From assembly GCA_944386775.1 (NCBI GenBank), contig CALXCJ010000012.1, positions 1 to 34,450 on the forward strand: 34,450 nt of DNA, written 5' to 3'. Below, piece after piece: positions 8,046 through 17,727 of this stretch (position 1 is the first letter of the stretch; every line of letters begins with the position of its first letter). Under the pieces are notes generated by a model. It saw only the letters and a list, made by a program, of their open reading frames with translations. It was not told the DNA's origin and did not search any database. The stretch is from an uncultured Clostridia bacterium (lineage in GTDB: Bacteria > Bacillota > Clostridia > TANB77 > CAG-508). The translations under genes were made by a program, and so were the position numbers.

Positions 8046-9834
8046 TAACTTTTTCTTGTCTTAATAAAGTTTGAGCAATTAAATCTAGTTTATCTCTATG
8101 TGCAATTAGTAGTTGTTGAGCATTTTCGTATGCTTCATCAATTAATTGTTTAACCTCTTGTCCTATTTTATCTCCAATATTTTCACCAAACATTTGAATT
8201 TCATATGGCTCTTTACCTTGGAAATCAATTGGTCCTAAGCTTTCGCTCATACCATATTTTGTAACCATTTCTCTTGCAATTTTTGTTGCAACTTCTATAT
8301 CATTACTTGCTCCTGTTGAAATATCGTCTAAAACTAATTTTTCTGCAGCTCTTCCTCCTAGAAGTGCAATTAGTTTTTCTTTCATTTCTGTTTTTGAAAT
8401 ATAGTATTTATCTTCATCAGTTTTATACATTGTGTAGCCTCCTGCAACTCCTCTTGGAATTATAGAGACTTCTTTTACATTTGCTTGTGTTGGCAAATAT
8501 CTACTTACTACTGCATGTCCTGCTTCATGGTATGCTGTTAATTTTTTGTCTTTGTCTGAAATAACTCTTTCTTTCTTTTCTAGTCCGACTGTTACTTTTT
8601 TTACCGCTTCTTCTATGTCATCATTTTCTATTTCTTCATGTTCATTTTTTGTTGCAATTATTGCTGCTTCATTTAAAATATTTGCAAGTTCTGCTCCTGT
8701 AAAACCTGCTGTATCTTCTGCTATACTTTCTAGATTTACATCTTCTGATAGGCGTTTGTCGCTACTGTGAATTTTTAATATTTCTAATCTTCCTCTTAAG
8801 TCTGGTGTAGGAATTGTTATTTGCCTATCAAATCTTCCTGGTCTTAATAGTGCTTTATCTAACATTTCTGGTCTGTTTGTTGCTGCAATTACTATTATTG
8901 TTTCTTCTGATTCAAAGCCATCCATTTCTACTAGTAATTGGTTTAGTGTTTGGTTATTTTCGGATTCTGCACCTCCATTTGAATTTCTTCTTGAACCTAT
9001 TGCATCTATTTCATCTATAAATATTATGCAAGGTGCAAGTTTTCTAGCTTTTTCGAATAATTTTCTGACACGAGATGCTCCAAGACCTGCAAACATTTCA
9101 ATAAATTCTGAACCACTCATTGAAATAAATGGTACATTTGCTTCTCCTGCTATTGCTTTTGCAATTAGTGTTTTACCTGTTCCTGGTTTTCCATAAAGTA
9201 GTACTCCTCTTGGAATTTTAGCTCCCATTTTTGCATATTTTTCTGGTTTTTTTAGGAAATCTACTATTTCTATCATTTCTGCTTTTTCTTCTTCTAAGCC
9301 TGCTACATCTTTGAATGTAACTTTAGTTTTTCTTTCAGTTTCTTCATATACTTTACCTTTTTCACCTAGTCCTTGCAATTTAAATATCATTACAAATAGT
9401 GCTACCATAATTATGGTTGGCAATAAACTAACTAATATTGATGGTATTTGCACAAGTACACTTCTTGGTTTTTGGGTTAATTTTATTTCATTTCCATCTA
9501 AACTTTCTGTTTGTATTAAATTTATAAATGCTTCTGTATTTGGTACTATTGATGTTTTTTCTTCTTCTTGATCTTTTAATTTTACTTTAACTGTTGTACT
9601 TCCTACAGTCATTTCAACTTCTTCTACATTTTGTGCATCAACTTGTTTTATAAGGTCTGTATATGCTAGTGTTTTTTCATCTTCTTTTTCTTTGTCTTTC
9701 ATCATAAATACCCCAGTTATTGTAACTGCAATTAGTATTATTAGAATAATTACAAGACCTACTATTAGTTTTGAATCTTTTTTATTTTCGTTTTTGTTTT
9801 CTTTATTATTAGATTTTTTTCCTTTTTCTTTCAT
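8008..9834 (-). CDS. ftsH: ATP-dependent zinc metalloprotease FtsH
   Basis: A membrane-anchored AAA+ protease that degrades misfolded or regulatory membrane and cytosolic proteins. The 608 residues contain a Lys/Asn-rich N-terminus, two membrane segments (about 23-44 and 132-152) flanking an extracytoplasmic domain, Walker A GKPGTGKT (215-222), Walker B IIFIDEID (270-277), the second region of homology at about 316-335, and the zinc site HEAGH (436-440). The pore loop reads EMFAG where most FtsH have a bulky-hydrophobic FVG, a small deviation. It is the last gene of the leftward femAB-alr-DUF1189-ftsH group. The short acidic C-terminus ends in FFEDE and is duplicated downstream. Confidence 0.97.
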   Translation of the reverse strand: MKEKGKKSNNKENKNENKKDSKLIVGLVIILIILIAVTITGVFMMKDKEKEDEKTLAYTDLIKQVDAQNVEEVEMTVGSTTVKVKLKDQEEEKTSIVPNTEAFINLIQTESLDGNEIKLTQKPRSVLVQIPSILVSLLPTIIMVALFVMIFKLQGLGEKGKVYEETERKTKVTFKDVAGLEEEKAEMIEIVDFLKKPEKYAKMGAKIPRGVLLYGKPGTGKTLIAKAIAGEANVPFISMSGSEFIEMFAGLGASRVRKLFEKARKLAPCIIFIDEIDAIGSRRNSNGGAESENNQTLNQLLVEMDGFESEETIIVIAATNRPEMLDKALLRPGRFDRQITIPTPDLRGRLEILKIHSSDKRLSEDVNLESIAEDTAGFTGAELANILNEAAIIATKNEHEEIENDDIEEAVKKVTVGLEKKERVISDKDKKLTAYHEAGHAVVSRYLPTQANVKEVSIIPRGVAGGYTMYKTDEDKYYISKTEMKEKLIALLGGRAAEKLVLDDISTGASNDIEVATKIAREMVTKYGMSESLGPIDFQGKEPYEIQMFGENIGDKIGQEVKQLIDEAYENAQQLLIAHRDKLDLIAQTLLRQEKVNEKEFARFFEDE

Positions 9835-9900
9835 TATAATTTATGTTCAACTCCTATCTTAACTTTAATTGCTTTATTTGTTCTTTTGCCTATTAATTTA

Positions 9901-10040
9901 TCTTGTAAAAAGTTTTATTCTTCCTTAGTTTATTATATTTAATTTTGCATAAGTTTTTATTCCTTAGTTTATTCAATCTACTCTTGCAAAAGTTTTTATT
10001 CCTTGGTTTATTCAATCTACTCTCGCAAAAGCTTTTATCC
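9901..10040. repeat. 39-bp tandem repeat downstream of the DUF1189 gene
   Basis: Units at 9943-9981 and 9982-10020 are 39 bp each and nearly identical (core AAGTTTTTATTCCTT, then GTTTATTCAATCTAC). A diverged copy lies at 9901-9942, and a partial copy at 10021-10040 overlaps the last codons and stop of the DUF1189 gene. It lies between that gene and ftsH, so it forms part of the leader or spacer. Confidence 0.8.
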
Positions 10041-11114
10041 TTCTTGAGGTTCCTTTCCTAAATTATTATCTTTGTTTACTTCTTCATTTGGCTCTTTTTC
10101 TTCTTTTTTCTTTTCTTTTTCATCTTCCTTTTTATTTTCTTTGTCTATTCCATTTTCTTCTTGGTCTTCTAATTCTCTTTTTATATTTTTTTCAACTTCT
10201 ATTATTTTTATTAATTCACTTTGTTTTTTAATAAATTCTGATTTTATTATAAATATTGCTGCAACTAAGTATATTGTTGCAATTGATATATACATTGGTT
10301 CAAAGTATTTTATTGTATAGTTTATAAATACATTTACAGCTGTATAAATCATATAAAGTATTGTTGATAATGTTATTGCATATACAGACATATTAAATAT
10401 TGCTGCATATCTCATTTTTAATTTTGTAATTAAATTTGCTATACATCCAAATATACTTACAAAAATTACATATGTTAATATATTTAAGAAGTAAATTACA
10501 AATGCATACACAAAAAGTAATATAAAAATACTAAAGTAAACATTAATTAATTGTGAGCCTTTAAGTACATTTATTACATCAGATTTTTGAAATGCCGTTA
10601 TTCCCATTTGACCTAATAATTCTGCATATTCATATGTTGCTGTACCTACTACATTTTGATTTTTTAATATTATTTTATTTTTTAGTATTATTATTCCATT
10701 ACCCTCACCTGAAATTGTATTTGTATATTCATCTATTTTGGCTTCATCTTCTACTTTTGTATCTATTATTATTTTTCCCATTTCTTGATTTTCATTAATA
10801 ATTGGCTCTTCTGCCTTTACATCTAATATTCCTTCTGAATATGAAAAATCTGGGAAGTCATTTTCTAATGAGCCTAAAGCATCTTTTAATGTTATATTTA
10901 ATTGATATATCATTCCTAAAGCTGAAATTATAGAAAAAATTGCAACAAGTTTTATTAAATATATTAATGCTCTTGGAACTCCTTTCGTTGCTAATTCTGG
11001 ATATTTTTCAATTTTAAATATTGAGTTCCATAAGTCTTTAAAAAATCCATTATATTTTTTCTTTTCTTTATTTTGTGTATTATTTTCTGGATTTATACTT
11101 TTATTTTCATCCAT
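10035..11114 (-). CDS. DUF1189 family membrane protein
   Basis: The 359-residue protein starts FFKDLWNSIFKIEKYPELA, then a membrane helix (about 48-69). An extracytoplasmic segment (FPDFSYSEGILDVKAEEPI, then GKIIIDTKVEDEAKIDEY) is the DUF1189 pattern, and a cluster of membrane helices spans about 190-310. The last 50 residues are an unusually long Glu/Lys/Asn-rich tail. The function of DUF1189 is unknown. Its ATG shares a base with the TAA of the upstream alr (TAATG), which implies translational coupling with the cell-wall gene. Confidence 0.78.
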   Translation of the reverse strand: MDENKSINPENNTQNKEKKKYNGFFKDLWNSIFKIEKYPELATKGVPRALIYLIKLVAIFSIISALGMIYQLNITLKDALGSLENDFPDFSYSEGILDVKAEEPIINENQEMGKIIIDTKVEDEAKIDEYTNTISGEGNGIIILKNKIILKNQNVVGTATYEYAELLGQMGITAFQKSDVINVLKGSQLINVYFSIFILLFVYAFVIYFLNILTYVIFVSIFGCIANLITKLKMRYAAIFNMSVYAITLSTILYMIYTAVNVFINYTIKYFEPMYISIATIYLVAAIFIIKSEFIKKQSELIKIIEVEKNIKRELEDQEENGIDKENKKEDEKEKKKEEKEPNEEVNKDNNLGKEPQEG

Positions 11115-12233
11115 TATTTATACTCCCTTCTTATGTTACTATCAATATATCCTGGATAGATATCAAACAACGCTTCTTGCCCTACTTTTATTTGCTTTCC
11201 TGTAATATCTACAATTACATTACACATTGCAACTCGACCTAATATTTTGCAATTTTCATTTCCAATTTTTACTGTTAATTGCTCTTTTTTAAATAATTTT
11301 TTTATGTCTTGCACTATATAGCGAATTTTATCTATTAATCTAAACGCATCTTTTTGCACTCCCATATTTTCGCCGATCTTTATACCCAACAGGTATTATT
11401 GCAATTTTTGTTTCTTTTTTGGTTTTATATATATTTGAATATCCTATATTAAATCCTTTTGGAAGTACTTTTATTTCTGTAACTTCAGATTTTAGATAAC
11501 CTATTTTTTTAAGTCCTAAAGTATTTTTTATTGGGACTCTTCCTAAAAATGCTGAACCTATTCTTACTGCATTTAAATGCATATTTGGAAATTTTATAAA
11601 TGCACAAGAATTACATATGTGAAGCATTCCTGTTTTTATACCATTCATTTGCATAACTTCTATGCAATCTATAAATCTTTTAAATTGTTCTTTGGTGTAC
11701 TTTTCATCATAAAATGATATAGAAAAGTGTGAAAATGTTCCTTCTATTTTTATATTATCTGCAAGTTTTATTGCTTCTATTAATTCTTCTCGCATATTAT
11801 AGCAAAAACCGTATCTTCCAAAACCTGTGTCTATTTTTATATGTACTCTTATTTTTTTATTTTTTTCTTTTCCAATTTCATTTGCTATTTGCATAGCTTC
11901 TTTAGAACCTATTGTTAATATAATATTATTTTCTATTAACTTTTCTACTTGGCTTTTTATGCTTATAGATGAAAGCATTAATATATCTTCTTTGATTTTT
12001 GCTTCTCGAAGAGCTAGTGCTTCTTCTATTGTTGACACTGCAAAAAAATTTATTCCTTGATCTATTAAAAATTTTGTATATTTTACTAAGTCTTGGCCAT
12101 AACCATTTGCTTTTACTACAGCAATTATTTTTACAGGGTTTCCTTCATCATCTTTCCCATTAATATTTGCATATTTTTTTATTTGCTCAATATTATATAT
12201 TAAGTCTTTCTTTTTTATAACTACTGATTTCAT
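11114..12233 (-). CDS. alr: Alanine racemase, split by a 1-base frameshift
   Basis: A PLP-dependent racemase supplying D-alanine for peptidoglycan. The first frame (11340-12233) carries the PLP lysine motif [10 protein letters not shown] (about 39-48), the [11 protein letters not shown] strand and [25 protein letters not shown]. The C-terminal beta-barrel domain continues in another frame (11114-11389) from [19 protein letters not shown]. Deleting one G near 11375 on the plus strand (GAT-C-GGC in the coding strand) joins them into about 372 residues, the family length. The barrel end ([14 protein letters not shown]) is recognisable. A sequencing error is likely, because an intact reading remains on both sides. 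Neighbour femAB fits an envelope role. Confidence 0.85.
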
Positions 12234-12272
12234 TTTTATCCTTTCAGTAAAAGTTATTATATTAACTTTTTT

Positions 12273-12310
12273 ATAAGATTTGAAATATATTTTTTTATTT
12301 CAAGTCTTAT
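12273..12310 (-). terminator. Hairpin between femAB and alr
   Basis: Arms 12273-12286 and 12297-12310 (ATAAGATTTGAAAT with ATTTCAAGTCTTAT) pair over 14 bases with one mismatch or wobble. It lies directly after the femAB stop. There is no good T run on the minus strand, so it may be a weak terminator, an mRNA-stability hairpin or an attenuating element ahead of alr. Confidence 0.4.
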
Positions 12311-12313
12311 TTT

Positions 12314-13387
12314 TTAGTTGGTTTTATTTTTATTAGATAGTTTCATTTTTAATTGTCTTAGTTTTCTAAATGTTTTTTCTGAGAATTTGTATAATTTATA
12401 TTTCATTGGTTTGTATGGAATGTAAATTTCTCCTAAAAATTCTGTGAATTTTCCTCCAAAACCTTTTTTAAATCTATATAAACCATATTGTGGGTGTGAT
12501 TCGTCTACTATTCCTGATACTCCTCTAAAATCATATATATCATCATGTCTTGCTATTGCCATTTTTATCATTTCCCATTGCAATAAATAATTTGGCATTA
12601 AATTTCTATGTTCATTACTGCTTGCCCCATATAAATACCAAGTTTTATTTCCGTAAAATATAGGTATAACTCCTGATATTGGTTTTCCATCATAATATGC
12701 AAGTAATAGTTTCATATGGTCTGGTGCCATATTGTCATACATTTTTTCGAAGTATTCTAGTGGTCTTATTATAAAGCCATCTCTTGCACCTGTTTCTACC
12801 ATTATTTTGTGGAAAGCTTTTAGGTCTTCTCTTGTTCCTTCTTTTACTGTTACTCCTTTTCTTCCAGCTAAACGTATGTTATATCTCCATTTTTGGTGGA
12901 AACCTGCCATTACTTCTTCTTCCGTTTTTCCTTTTATGTCTAACCTAAATACATATCTTGGTTGAATTTCATCCATAAAATCTTTTGCGTCATCTTTTAT
13001 TTTATATCCAAGTTCTGTTACTATTTTTCTAAATTCTTGGTCACTACTTTCAATGTCTGGTTCTATTCTAAGTACTATTGCATTATATTTTTTGGCAAGC
13101 TCTCTTGCTCCATCTGTTAATTGTTTTAGTACTTCTTTATTATGTATATCACATACAGGTCCTCTTGATGAATACATTATATTACCAAATATTGGCATTT
13201 TTCTTATCCATACACAAAGTGAACCTATTATATTTTTGTTTTCATCTTCAGCAAGTATTACTTCTGGTTTCCAGTTTGGCTTTTTTATTTCTGCCCATTC
13301 TAATGATTGCTGAAAATTACATCTTTCATTATTTTCTAAAAATTCTTTATATTCTTTTTTTGATTTCTCATCTACGACAAATCTCAT
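12314..13387 (-). CDS. FemAB/FemX family peptidoglycan bridge aminoacyltransferase
   Basis: A 357-residue protein made of two GNAT-like halves. Family-typical features are the N-terminal QSLEWAEIK, a middle HQKWRYNIRLAGRKGVTV segment and the C-terminal GASSNEHRNLMPNYLLQWEMI, then DFRGVSG and YGLYRFKKGFGG. FemAB proteins use aminoacyl-tRNA to add residues to the lipid II stem peptide; the residue added here cannot be told from sequence. No coiled-coil insert is obvious, so it is of the shorter FemX-like type. It begins the leftward envelope group with alr. Confidence 0.88.
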   Translation of the reverse strand: MRFVVDEKSKKEYKEFLENNERCNFQQSLEWAEIKKPNWKPEVILAEDENKNIIGSLCVWIRKMPIFGNIMYSSRGPVCDIHNKEVLKQLTDGARELAKKYNAIVLRIEPDIESSDQEFRKIVTELGYKIKDDAKDFMDEIQPRYVFRLDIKGKTEEEVMAGFHQKWRYNIRLAGRKGVTVKEGTREDLKAFHKIMVETGARDGFIIRPLEYFEKMYDNMAPDHMKLLLAYYDGKPISGVIPIFYGNKTWYLYGASSNEHRNLMPNYLLQWEMIKMAIARHDDIYDFRGVSGIVDESHPQYGLYRFKKGFGGKFTEFLGEIYIPYKPMKYKLYKFSEKTFRKLRQLKMKLSNKNKTN

Positions 13388-13566
13388 CTTTGTTTTTTCC
13401 TCCTAGTTTCAAAGTAATATTATTCCAATCGGGACACTTGGATTATACTTTAAATATATATTTTTTTCAAGATATTTTATCTTTTTTTTCATTAATCTAT
13501 TGAATTTATTTATTTTTTATTATAGTATATATAAGAAATAAAAGAGATCTTTAAGGGAGGATAAAA

Positions 13567-14808
13567 ATGCCAAGGAAAACAAAAGAACAAATAGAAAAAG
13601 AATCTATTACAAATATACAAAAAGATACAAAAAATGACACAGTAAAAACTTTATCTACCACTGAAAATGCCCCAAAGAAAACAGACAAAAAAAGTTCAGT
13701 AACAAAACAAGCTTCAAAAACATCTAGAAAAAAAACAAATGCTGAAAAAAGCAAAACAACTACTGCTAAAGTTTCAAAAGAGTCATCAAGTACTAAAAAT
13801 ACAATTGCTAAAACAAGCAAAAGTGCAAAAAACCTAAAAAATACAGATGAAAATGAAAATATAGAAATAGAAAATTCAGTTGAAAATATGGTAGAAAACA
13901 CTAAAAAAAGTACTCTCAAAAATAAAGTAGCAAACAGTAAAAAAAGTACAAGCAAAAGTAAAGTCGCAGATGATACAGAAAACACCAGCAAAAATAGTAA
14001 AGCTAGCAGTAAAAAAAGCACCAGCAAAAATAAAGTCGCAGATGATACAAAAAGCACTCGCAAAAGTAGCAAATCTAGCAGTAAAAAAACTGCAAGCAAA
14101 AGCAAAACAGATAATAAAACAAAAAAATCAAATAGAAAAAGTACTAAGTCAAACAATCTAAACACATCACCTACTATAAATGAATATTATGACCTACCAT
14201 ACAGATATAATCAAACAGTAGTAAAAGTTTTGGCTCAAACTCCCAATAATCTATTTATATATTGGGACATTTCAGATGAAGATAGAGAAAATTTAAAAAA
14301 GCAATATGGTGAAAACTTTTTTGAAATAACAAAACCAATTTTAATAGTATATAATGAAACTTTAGGATATAGTTTTGAAGTTGAAATAAATGATTTTGCC
14401 AATAGTTGGTATTTACACGTAAATGATAGCAAATCTAATTATAAAATAGAACTTGGAAGAAAACCTATAAACCAAGAAGAATTTAAAAGTTCAATACACA
14501 AAAACAATATTCAAAACCATTTGGCATCAGATGAAAATACAACATTTATCCACATTACAACATCTAATAATATAGAAGCACCAAATGATAGAATATTATT
14601 TAATAAAAACCAAAAAATGGTTTATTATAAAAATGTAAAAACAAACCAAGAATTTTCTAAAAATATTTCTTCACTATCATTTATGCACAATATTGGGAAA
14701 ATCTATGATATTTATGATTTATATAAAGAAATTTATAATAAAGAAAATATAGAAGACTTATATAACTTAGATAATCCATCTAGTCATTCATCTTCTACAT
14801 TTAAATAA
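13567..14808 (+). CDS. DUF4912 protein with Lys/Ser repeat N-terminus
   Basis: The 413-residue protein has two parts. Residues 1-200 are Lys/Ser/Thr-rich low complexity. This includes three 24-residue tandem units (each like SKKSTSKNKVADD followed by a T-x-x-T-x-K-x-S-K stretch), visible as about 72-bp repeats at roughly 13930-14150. Residues 210-310 form a DUF4912 domain (YNQTVVKVLAQTPNNLFIYW, then WYLHVN). DUF4912 genes commonly sit next to GH57 branching enzymes, as here, and the fold resembles carbohydrate-binding modules, so a glucan-binding role is plausible. The basic tail could bind polyanions. A clear GGGAGGA site precedes the ATG; a candidate promoter is TTGAAT-17-TAGTAT (13500-13528). 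Confidence 0.82.
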   Translation: MPRKTKEQIEKESITNIQKDTKNDTVKTLSTTENAPKKTDKKSSVTKQASKTSRKKTNAEKSKTTTAKVSKESSSTKNTIAKTSKSAKNLKNTDENENIEIENSVENMVENTKKSTLKNKVANSKKSTSKSKVADDTENTSKNSKASSKKSTSKNKVADDTKSTRKSSKSSSKKTASKSKTDNKTKKSNRKSTKSNNLNTSPTINEYYDLPYRYNQTVVKVLAQTPNNLFIYWDISDEDRENLKKQYGENFFEITKPILIVYNETLGYSFEVEINDFANSWYLHVNDSKSNYKIELGRKPINQEEFKSSIHKNNIQNHLASDENTTFIHITTSNNIEAPNDRILFNKNQKMVYYKNVKTNQEFSKNISSLSFMHNIGKIYDIYDLYKEIYNKENIEDLYNLDNPSSHSSSTFK

Positions 14809-15051
14809 AACCATTTACTATAGATAAACAATACATTTTAAATACTATATAATATAATTTTAATATTTAAGGCAATGTATTTTGAATTATTATGCACAAT
14901 ATTAAACTGTAAAACAATACATCACAGGATTTTAAGGTAAAATAGTTTAATTTATTAACTAGACATACTTTAATAATTAAAATAATTACTTAAATATTTA
15001 ACACATTTAATTATATGCAAAATTTGCAAATATAAATTTAGGAGAATAATT

Positions 15052-16638
15052 ATGCAAGAGAAAAAAGGTTATGTGAGTTTTGTATTACATGCACATCTTC
15101 CATTTATACATCATCCAGAAAGTGATGATTACCTAGAAGAGTCATGGCTATATGAGGCAATCTCAGAAACATATATACCACTACTTACAAATTTTAAAAA
15201 ATTAGTTGATGAAGGTGTAAAATTTAAAATAACAATGTCAATGACACCTCCCTTACTTTCAATGTTAGATAATAAATTATTACAAAAAAAATATATTAAT
15301 TACCTAAAAAAACTTATAGAACTATCAAAAAAAGAAATTAAACGAACATCTTATGATGAAAGATTAAATAAATTATCACACTACTATTATGACAGATATT
15401 CAAACGACCTGCACTTATTTAAAGATGTTTTTAAATGTAATTTAATAGAACAGTTTAAATATTTCCAAGATATAGGTGTTTTAGAAATAATAACATGTGG
15501 TGCAACACATGGATATTTTCCAATACTATATATAAATGAAAAAACTGTAAAAGCACAAATTGCAGTAGGTGTCCAAACTTATGAAAGATTTTTCGGAAGA
15601 AAACCTAAAGGAATATGGCTACCTGAATGTGGCTATGTTCCAGAAGCTGATAAATACTTAAAAGAATTTGGCATACAATATATAATTACAGAATCACACG
15701 GAATATTATTTGCAGACCCAACACCAATTTATGGAACTTTTGCACCTATTGTATCTAAAGAAGGAATTGTAGCTTTTGGTCGTGACATGGAATCTTCAAG
15801 GCAAGTATGGAGTTCTATAAATGGTTACCCTGGAGACTTCAATTATCGTGAATTCTACCGTGACATAGGTTATGAAGCTGATTATGACTATATAAAACCA
15901 TATATTGCACACAATGGTGTACGTGTACATACAGGAATAAAATACTATAGAATCACTGGAAAAACAGAATTTAAAGACTACTATAACTTGCAATGGGCAA
16001 AAGACTCAGCAGAACGTCAAGCAGGACATTTCCTAGACTCCAGAACTGCACAAATAAATAGTATTGCACCATATATGGACAAGCCCCCTATCATACTTTG
16101 CCCATATGATGCAGAACTATATGGACACTGGTGGTATGAAGGACCATATTGGTTATATATCTTATTAAAAAAAATCTACTATGATGACTGTAGTTTTGAA
16201 CTAATAACACCATCTGAATATATAGAAAAATATCCAGAAATACAAGTCGCAACTCCTTGCCGTTCAAGCTGGGGTGCAAATGGATATAGTGAAGTTTGGC
16301 TAAACCCAAGTAATGACTATGTACACAGACACCTTCACGTTGCAGGAGATAGAATGTGTGAACTTGCAAGAAAATACCCAAACAGCAAAGGTCTTAGAAA
16401 AAAAGCCTTAAATCAATGTGCACGCGAACTACTTCTAGCACAAAGTAGTGATTGGCTATTTATAATTACAAATGGTACTATGGTAGATTATGCTAAAAAA
16501 AGAATAAAAGACCATATAGGTAGATTTACTAAACTATATTACCAAATAAAAAATGATGAAATAGATGAAGTATTTTTAAAGGATATTGCAAAAAAAGATT
16601 GTGTATTTCCTGATATAGATTATATGATTTATGCATAA
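15052..16638 (+). CDS. GH57 1,4-alpha-glucan branching enzyme
   Basis: Glycogen branching enzyme of the GH57 type, which transfers an alpha-1,4 segment to a 6-OH. The 528-residue length fits the family. Visible motifs are the first conserved region HAHLPFIHHPE (13-23), GATHGYFP (150-157), the nucleophile region WLPECGYVPE with Glu192, and the acid/base region CPYDAELYGHWW with Asp353. The C-terminal helical region has ELLLAQSSDWLF, also typical of the family. An AGGAGAATAATT site precedes the ATG. It lies 243 bp after the DUF4912 gene on the same strand. Confidence 0.95.
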   Translation: MQEKKGYVSFVLHAHLPFIHHPESDDYLEESWLYEAISETYIPLLTNFKKLVDEGVKFKITMSMTPPLLSMLDNKLLQKKYINYLKKLIELSKKEIKRTSYDERLNKLSHYYYDRYSNDLHLFKDVFKCNLIEQFKYFQDIGVLEIITCGATHGYFPILYINEKTVKAQIAVGVQTYERFFGRKPKGIWLPECGYVPEADKYLKEFGIQYIITESHGILFADPTPIYGTFAPIVSKEGIVAFGRDMESSRQVWSSINGYPGDFNYREFYRDIGYEADYDYIKPYIAHNGVRVHTGIKYYRITGKTEFKDYYNLQWAKDSAERQAGHFLDSRTAQINSIAPYMDKPPIILCPYDAELYGHWWYEGPYWLYILLKKIYYDDCSFELITPSEYIEKYPEIQVATPCRSSWGANGYSEVWLNPSNDYVHRHLHVAGDRMCELARKYPNSKGLRKKALNQCARELLLAQSSDWLFIITNGTMVDYAKKRIKDHIGRFTKLYYQIKNDEIDEVFLKDIAKKDCVFPDIDYMIYA

Positions 16639-16663
16639 ATAACTACTATAAAAAAATAATAAC

Positions 16664-16706
16664 AAAGAAATTAGCAAAAATCTTAAGTATGCTAATTTCT
16701 TTTTTT
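16664..16706 (+). terminator. Rho-independent terminator of the branching enzyme gene
   Basis: AAAGAAATTAGCA (16664-16676) pairs with TGCTAATTTCTTT (16690-16702) around a 13-base loop, followed by further T. It lies 26 bp past the stop codon. Confidence 0.88.
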
Positions 16707-16812
16707 AATTTCCAAGAAAAATTTTGTAGGGACACTTTTATAAATTACGCATATTATAATGTATAACTTTGATTAGTTTAGTAGATACTAGTATGGAGAG
16801 GAGATTTTTGTA

Positions 16813-17715
16813 ATGAAATCAATATGTATTAAAACAAATATATCTGGCTTACTAGATTATTTATTAAACGAATTTAAAGCTCTTAATTTAGACAATATTT
16901 GTTTTTCTAGAAATAATTTTAAAAACTATAAAAACATTATTATACATTATACAGGAGAAGACGAAAGTAGATTCATCCTTGAAGTTTCTTCTATTTTATC
17001 TTGCCTTGTATTAGACGAAATGGAAGAAAAAATCTTAAAAAATCTAATTTTTAGAAACTACTTTTATTTTGACAGTATCGAAAGACAAAAAATACTAAAT
17101 ATCTGTATGGATATCTCTTCTGAAGACTTCTCTAATTATTTTGAGCAAAAACTTGAATATTTATGTAATAGTTTTTCTGATTATTTAACTAATCATAAAA
17201 CAATTATACTATCCGGATTTGTTAACTTTAGACTACCAAAATATTTTTCATTACTAGAAAATATAATAGATGATGCTGTAAATATGTATATGTTTGAAAA
17301 AGAATATTTAGAATTTATTTCATTATTAAAATTATATATTAACTCGCAAAAATCTAACTGTAACACAGTTCATTTAATATATATTAAAGATAACCCTATT
17401 TTATTAGATGAAGACAAAAACATAATAAATATTACTCAAGATTTATCAAAAGTAAAATATTTATCAGATATATCATTTTCAACAAATGACTTTATCCTAA
17501 ATACTTTACTAAACCTTCTTCCTAAGGAAATTTATATTCATATTATAGATAATTATGTTGATGATTTTTTAAGTACTATAAATTTAATTTTTGAAAACAA
17601 AGTAAAAATTTGCACTGATTGCAATATTTGTAAACTTTACAAAAAAAGTAATACTGGGATTAAGGGACGGTCTTTAAAATCCCGGCTAGCCGGGATTTTA
17701 GGGACACTCCTTTAA
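16813..17715 (+). CDS. ytxC: Putative sporulation protein YtxC
   Basis: This 300-residue protein matches the YtxC family, known from spore formers without an assigned activity. The recognisable core is SGFVNFRLPKYFSLLENIIDDAV, with EKEYLEFISLLKLYI and a late LLPKEIYIHI segment. The start follows a GGAGAGGAGATTTTT site. The last 20 or so residues (after CNICKLYKKSN) are encoded by a palindromic repeat and look acquired: GIKGRSLKSRLAGILGTLL matches nothing I expect. The native C-terminus was probably replaced or extended. Confidence 0.8.
   Translation: MKSICIKTNISGLLDYLLNEFKALNLDNICFSRNNFKNYKNIIIHYTGEDESRFILEVSSILSCLVLDEMEEKILKNLIFRNYFYFDSIERQKILNICMDISSEDFSNYFEQKLEYLCNSFSDYLTNHKTIILSGFVNFRLPKYFSLLENIIDDAVNMYMFEKEYLEFISLLKLYINSQKSNCNTVHLIYIKDNPILLDEDKNIINITQDLSKVKYLSDISFSTNDFILNTLLNLLPKEIYIHIIDNYVDDFLSTINLIFENKVKICTDCNICKLYKKSNTGIKGRSLKSRLAGILGTLL
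17661..17715. repeat. REP-like palindromic element at the 3' end of ytxC
   Basis: A 24-bp perfect palindrome (17677-17700, centre CCGGCTAGCCGG) is flanked by GGGACGGTCTTT on the left and AGGGACACTCC on the right. It is strikingly GC-rich for this DNA. Related single GGGACACTT motifs occur at 13432-13440 and 16729-16737. GGGAC-flanked short palindromes are a recurring repeat type in Clostridia genomes and are often linked to REP-associated tyrosine transposases; that link is inference here. Confidence 0.7.
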
Positions 17716-17727
17716 ATAAATTTTTAT

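Noticed and set aside
13551..14165. Leu/Phe/Ser-rich 204-residue minus-strand frame opposite the DUF4912 gene
   Set aside because: It mirrors the Lys/Ser repeat region of the real gene; hydrophobic runs arise from reverse-complemented AAA/AGC codons.
14809..15051. Regulatory RNA in the DUF4912-GH57 spacer
   Set aside because: Only loosely repeated ACAATACAT motifs are visible; no stable stem or terminator was found.
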